A stretch of 64,000 nucleotides of DNA from Elusimicrobiales bacterium (lineage in GTDB: Bacteria; Elusimicrobiota; Elusimicrobia; Elusimicrobiales; UBA9959). Where the stretch lies: positions 1-64,000 of the forward strand of contig JAILAB010000058.1 in NCBI GenBank assembly GCA_024681855.1. The letters run 5' to 3'. A program made the position numbers and the translations under genes. This document shows positions 61,866-64,000 of this stretch, piece after piece. Within the stretch, counting starts at the first letter, position 1; each line of letters begins with the position of its first letter. The notes below the pieces were generated by a model. It made no database searches. It was not told the origin of the DNA and was given only the letters and a program-made list of their open reading frames with translations.

Positions 61866-63329
61866 TTAGGCCTTGCGCGGGAAAAGAGGCTTTACCTTTT
61901 CTCCGTCAGCTATGGCTTTTTTTGCTCCAAGATGAATTTTCATGGCTTCTGCCGTAGATGGCATAAACGGCTCTATCCAGCTTGCAATAAGCCTAAGGCA
62001 CCATATTAGTTCATTTAAAAAGCCAGGAAGGGCTTCAGGATCCTTTTTTGCCATTTCCCATGGCTTCCTGTCTGCAACTATCTTGTTTAGGCCGCTAATG
62101 GCAGTCCATATTGTTTCAAGAGCATCTGAAAATTGTAAGGTTTCTATGCTATTGTCTATTTTTCCAGTAAGGGCCGCTAATTCAGCATATATTTTGGACG
62201 AAGGATCTTCTGGCAGCCTTTCATTAAGATTTTTATTAGCCATGTTTATTATTCTTGAAAAAAGATTGCCAAGATCATTTGCCAGGTCAGAATTGTAGCG
62301 GCGCTTAAATGCTTCCATAGAGAAATCGCCGTCTTGTCCGAATGTTACTTCCCTGAATGTGAAATATCTTATAGCGTCCAGGCCATATTCTGCCACTACA
62401 TCTTCCGCTTTTATGAAATTGCCTGTGGATTTAGACATCTTGTCTCCGTTTACAGTCCACCAGCCATGCGCATATACCTGTTTTGGCAAGTCCAGTCCTA
62501 AAGCCATTAGCATGGCTGGCCATATCACTCCGTGAAAGCGGAATATTTCCTTGCCAACAAGATGAACGTCAGCTGGCCAATATTCATTGAAATCTGCTGA
62601 AATATGTTCAGGATTATATCCTCGTCCGGTTATGTAATTCAGCAGCGCGTCAAACCATACATAAATTGTATGCCTGGGGTCTGATTTTACTGGGATGCCC
62701 CAATTAACTTTTGTTCTTGAAACGGAGAGATCTGTTAGCCCTGATTTTACAAAGTTTACAAGCTCTTTGGCTCTATATGACGGCGCGAGGAAGTCAGGGT
62801 GCTCTTCATAATATTTCAGCAGCTGGTCTTGGTATTTTGACAATCTGAAGAAATAAGATTCTTCTTTAAGCGCATCCACAGGCTTGTGATGAATGGGGCA
62901 TTTCCCGTCTTGCAGTTCGTTCTCAGTATAGAAAGCTTCGCAGGATTTGCAGTAAAGACCTTCATATTCACCTTTATATATATCCCCGCTTTTTATGAGT
63001 TTTTCAAAAACAGCCTGCACTGCTTGCTCATGCAGGCTGTCTGTTGTTCTTATGAAATAATCATATTTTATACCGAGAGTTTCCCAAAGAACGCGGAAGT
63101 GTGATGAAATTTCATCGCACCACTGCTTTGGAGGAATGTTTTTTTCTATAGCTGTTTTCTCTATATTAGAGCCATGCTCATCTGTTCCTGTCTGAAGAAA
63201 GGCTTCCCTGTTTTTCATTCGCAGGTGACGGGCTAGAATGTCTGCTGCCATTGTCGTGTAAGCATGCCCTATATGGGGATCGCTGTTCACATAGTATAAA
63301 GGCGTTGTGATATAGTATTTCTTTTTCAT
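61866..63329 (-). CDS. metG: Methionyl-tRNA synthetase, short form
   Basis: 487 residues. Charges tRNA-Met. HIGH motif in PHIGHAYTTMAADI (19-22), knuckle cysteines (YCKSCEAFY, plus CPIHH), KMSKSTGNF near residue 297, and the anticodon-binding helical domain (NLFSRIINMANKNL). It stops after this domain and lacks the C-terminal EMAPII-like tRNA-binding domain present in longer MetRS. GGAG precedes the start. It begins 8 bp after holB, with which it is probably cotranscribed. Confidence 0.97.
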   Translation of the reverse strand: MKKKYYITTPLYYVNSDPHIGHAYTTMAADILARHLRMKNREAFLQTGTDEHGSNIEKTAIEKNIPPKQWCDEISSHFRVLWETLGIKYDYFIRTTDSLHEQAVQAVFEKLIKSGDIYKGEYEGLYCKSCEAFYTENELQDGKCPIHHKPVDALKEESYFFRLSKYQDQLLKYYEEHPDFLAPSYRAKELVNFVKSGLTDLSVSRTKVNWGIPVKSDPRHTIYVWFDALLNYITGRGYNPEHISADFNEYWPADVHLVGKEIFRFHGVIWPAMLMALGLDLPKQVYAHGWWTVNGDKMSKSTGNFIKAEDVVAEYGLDAIRYFTFREVTFGQDGDFSMEAFKRRYNSDLANDLGNLFSRIINMANKNLNERLPEDPSSKIYAELAALTGKIDNSIETLQFSDALETIWTAISGLNKIVADRKPWEMAKKDPEALPGFLNELIWCLRLIASWIEPFMPSTAEAMKIHLGAKKAIADGEKVKPLFPRKA

Positions 63330-63337
63330 GTCTGTGA

Positions 63338-64000
63338 TTATTCTCCAAGTAATTGGTCAATTGTTATTCCTGCTTCTTCGCTTGAAAGCAGGGCTGCTTC
63401 CAGTATTCTAGAGGAGGAAACATTGCGCCTGGTTAATGAACGGAGTTCCATTACTTCCTTAATTAGTTTTGCATAGGAATGCTGCTTCCCAGGGGTATTT
63501 TTCCATATCTCTCTTTGCCTGTATGCCATTAGTTCCAAAAAAGCATTTGTCTCTTCCCTGGCTTTATGGGAATCTTTTGGCAGCATTGATGCAAATTGAA
63601 AAATCCTGCTCCTGTCATTATTAAGCATTCTGCTCCTATCCCTAAAGATTTTTATTTTTCTGGCTTTGTCTAGTGAACCGAGGCTGTTTTTTGAGAAAAA
63701 TTCCAAGTCATCGCTGGGAAAACCTTCTTTTTTTAAAAGTATTTTCATCGCTTCTTCTGACAAGGGGGAAAATTTTACTATTGCTGCTCGGGATAGAATT
63801 GTTGGCAGCAGAGAGTTTTTATCTGAAGCAAGCAGGCAGATTATTGTTCCTTCCGGCGGATCTTCCAAAGTTTTTAATAATGAGTTTTGAGCCTCCGGCA
63901 AAAGTTTTTCAGCATCTCTTACTATAAAAACCTTATGGGGGGAGATAAAGGGCTTCTGATATGCTTTCTTTATCATTTCTCTCATTGTGTCAATTTTAAG
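63338..64000 (-). CDS. holB: DNA polymerase III delta' subunit (partial, N-terminus beyond window)
   Basis: 220 codons to the window edge; reading starts LKIDTMREMIKKAYQKP. The clamp-loader segment KPFISPHKVFIVRDAEKLLPEAQNSLLKTLEDPPEGT corresponds to the delta-prime motif around the sensor and Walker B region, and DKNSLLPTILSRAA is the SRC-like segment (here SRAA). The Walker A region must lie outside the window. The C-terminal domain runs to GITIDQLLGE. It could be a DnaX-like protein in principle, but the SRC variant and length favour HolB. Confidence 0.9.
   Translation of the reverse strand, partial: LKIDTMREMIKKAYQKPFISPHKVFIVRDAEKLLPEAQNSLLKTLEDPPEGTIICLLASDKNSLLPTILSRAAIVKFSPLSEEAMKILLKKEGFPSDDLEFFSKNSLGSLDKARKIKIFRDRSRMLNNDRSRIFQFASMLPKDSHKAREETNAFLELMAYRQREIWKNTPGKQHSYAKLIKEVMELRSLTRRNVSSSRILEAALLSSEEAGITIDQLLGE

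Noticed and set aside
1-64000. CRISPR array, insertion sequence, integrase, prophage or toxin-antitoxin pair
   Set aside because: No regularly spaced direct repeats, no transposase or integrase motifs and no phage structural genes were found; the two-copy palindromic repeat is the only dispersed element.

Overview
The window comes from a bacterial chromosome of moderate GC content. The cell looks like an anaerobic or microaerophilic diderm. Evidence for two membranes is a TolC-type outer-membrane protein, a beta-barrel protein, several lipoproteins with clear lipoboxes, periplasmic signal peptides, a DAP-type peptidoglycan pathway (dapF, dapA, alr, a class A PBP) and phosphatidylethanolamine synthesis (pssA, psd). 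Evidence for an anaerobic life is a rubredoxin, ferrous-iron uptake (feoA, feoB and a small FeoB-associated protein), an Fe-S L-cysteine desulfidase-type enzyme and a sodium-pumping oxaloacetate decarboxylase. The phylum cannot be fixed from this sequence alone; an Elusimicrobiota-like or other gut diderm lineage would fit, at low confidence. No prophage, insertion sequence, integrase or CRISPR array is visible.

Layout, left half. 1-7416 (minus): the N-terminal part of HrpB helicase, a secreted FG-GAP/ASPIC repeat protein, a small membrane protein, a lipoprotein that looks like an inactivated 5'-nucleotidase, and the active-looking 5'-nucleotidase beside it. 7544-13399 (minus): rpsI, rplM, a TPR protein, dcd, a squalene/phytoene synthase and the cysteine desulfidase. 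13932-16788 (minus): the feo operon behind a palindromic operator. 16989-18842 (minus): a membrane protein, a beta-hydroxyacid dehydrogenase and RluE. 18983-22129: RNase D, two tRNAs on the minus strand, a 0.6 kb stretch holding two structured RNA candidates, and an M15-type peptidase. 22210-24891: clpB with a near-perfect CIRCE box laid over its promoter.

Layout, right half. 24959-29017: an ART-like DUF3990-type protein, a two-gene chromate transporter, a Sel1 repeat protein and a lipoprotein. 29357-33780: oadG-oadA-oadB followed by the biotin ligase that should biotinylate OadA. 34079-44432: rubredoxin, dnaE, then a run of envelope genes (beta-barrel, HAMP-only membrane protein, TolC, patatin, TPR) continuing by overlapping starts into dapF-dapA. 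44649-53131: an FAD oxidoreductase, transketolase, a Nudix hydrolase, a Sel1 lipoprotein, a DegT-family aminotransferase and a PBP1A. 53249-64000: divergent alr and mfd, an SGNH hydrolase, a NYN/YacP RNase, a Lys-rich exported protein, tRNA-Leu, psd-pssA, metG and the 3' part of holB.

Points of most interest: (1) a roughly 130-nt small RNA candidate with its own extended -10 promoter, a 12-bp closing stem, a C-rich loop and a U-tract; (2) two copies of a roughly 135-bp intergenic repeat built from two short palindromes; (3) many first genes of transcription units whose -10 box lies only 7-11 nt before the ATG, suggesting leaderless mRNAs; (4) a pseudo-5'-nucleotidase encoded next to its active paralogue; (5) a multi-domain DUF3990-type protein. 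None of these amounts to a clearly new defence or mobile system, and most of the window is housekeeping.
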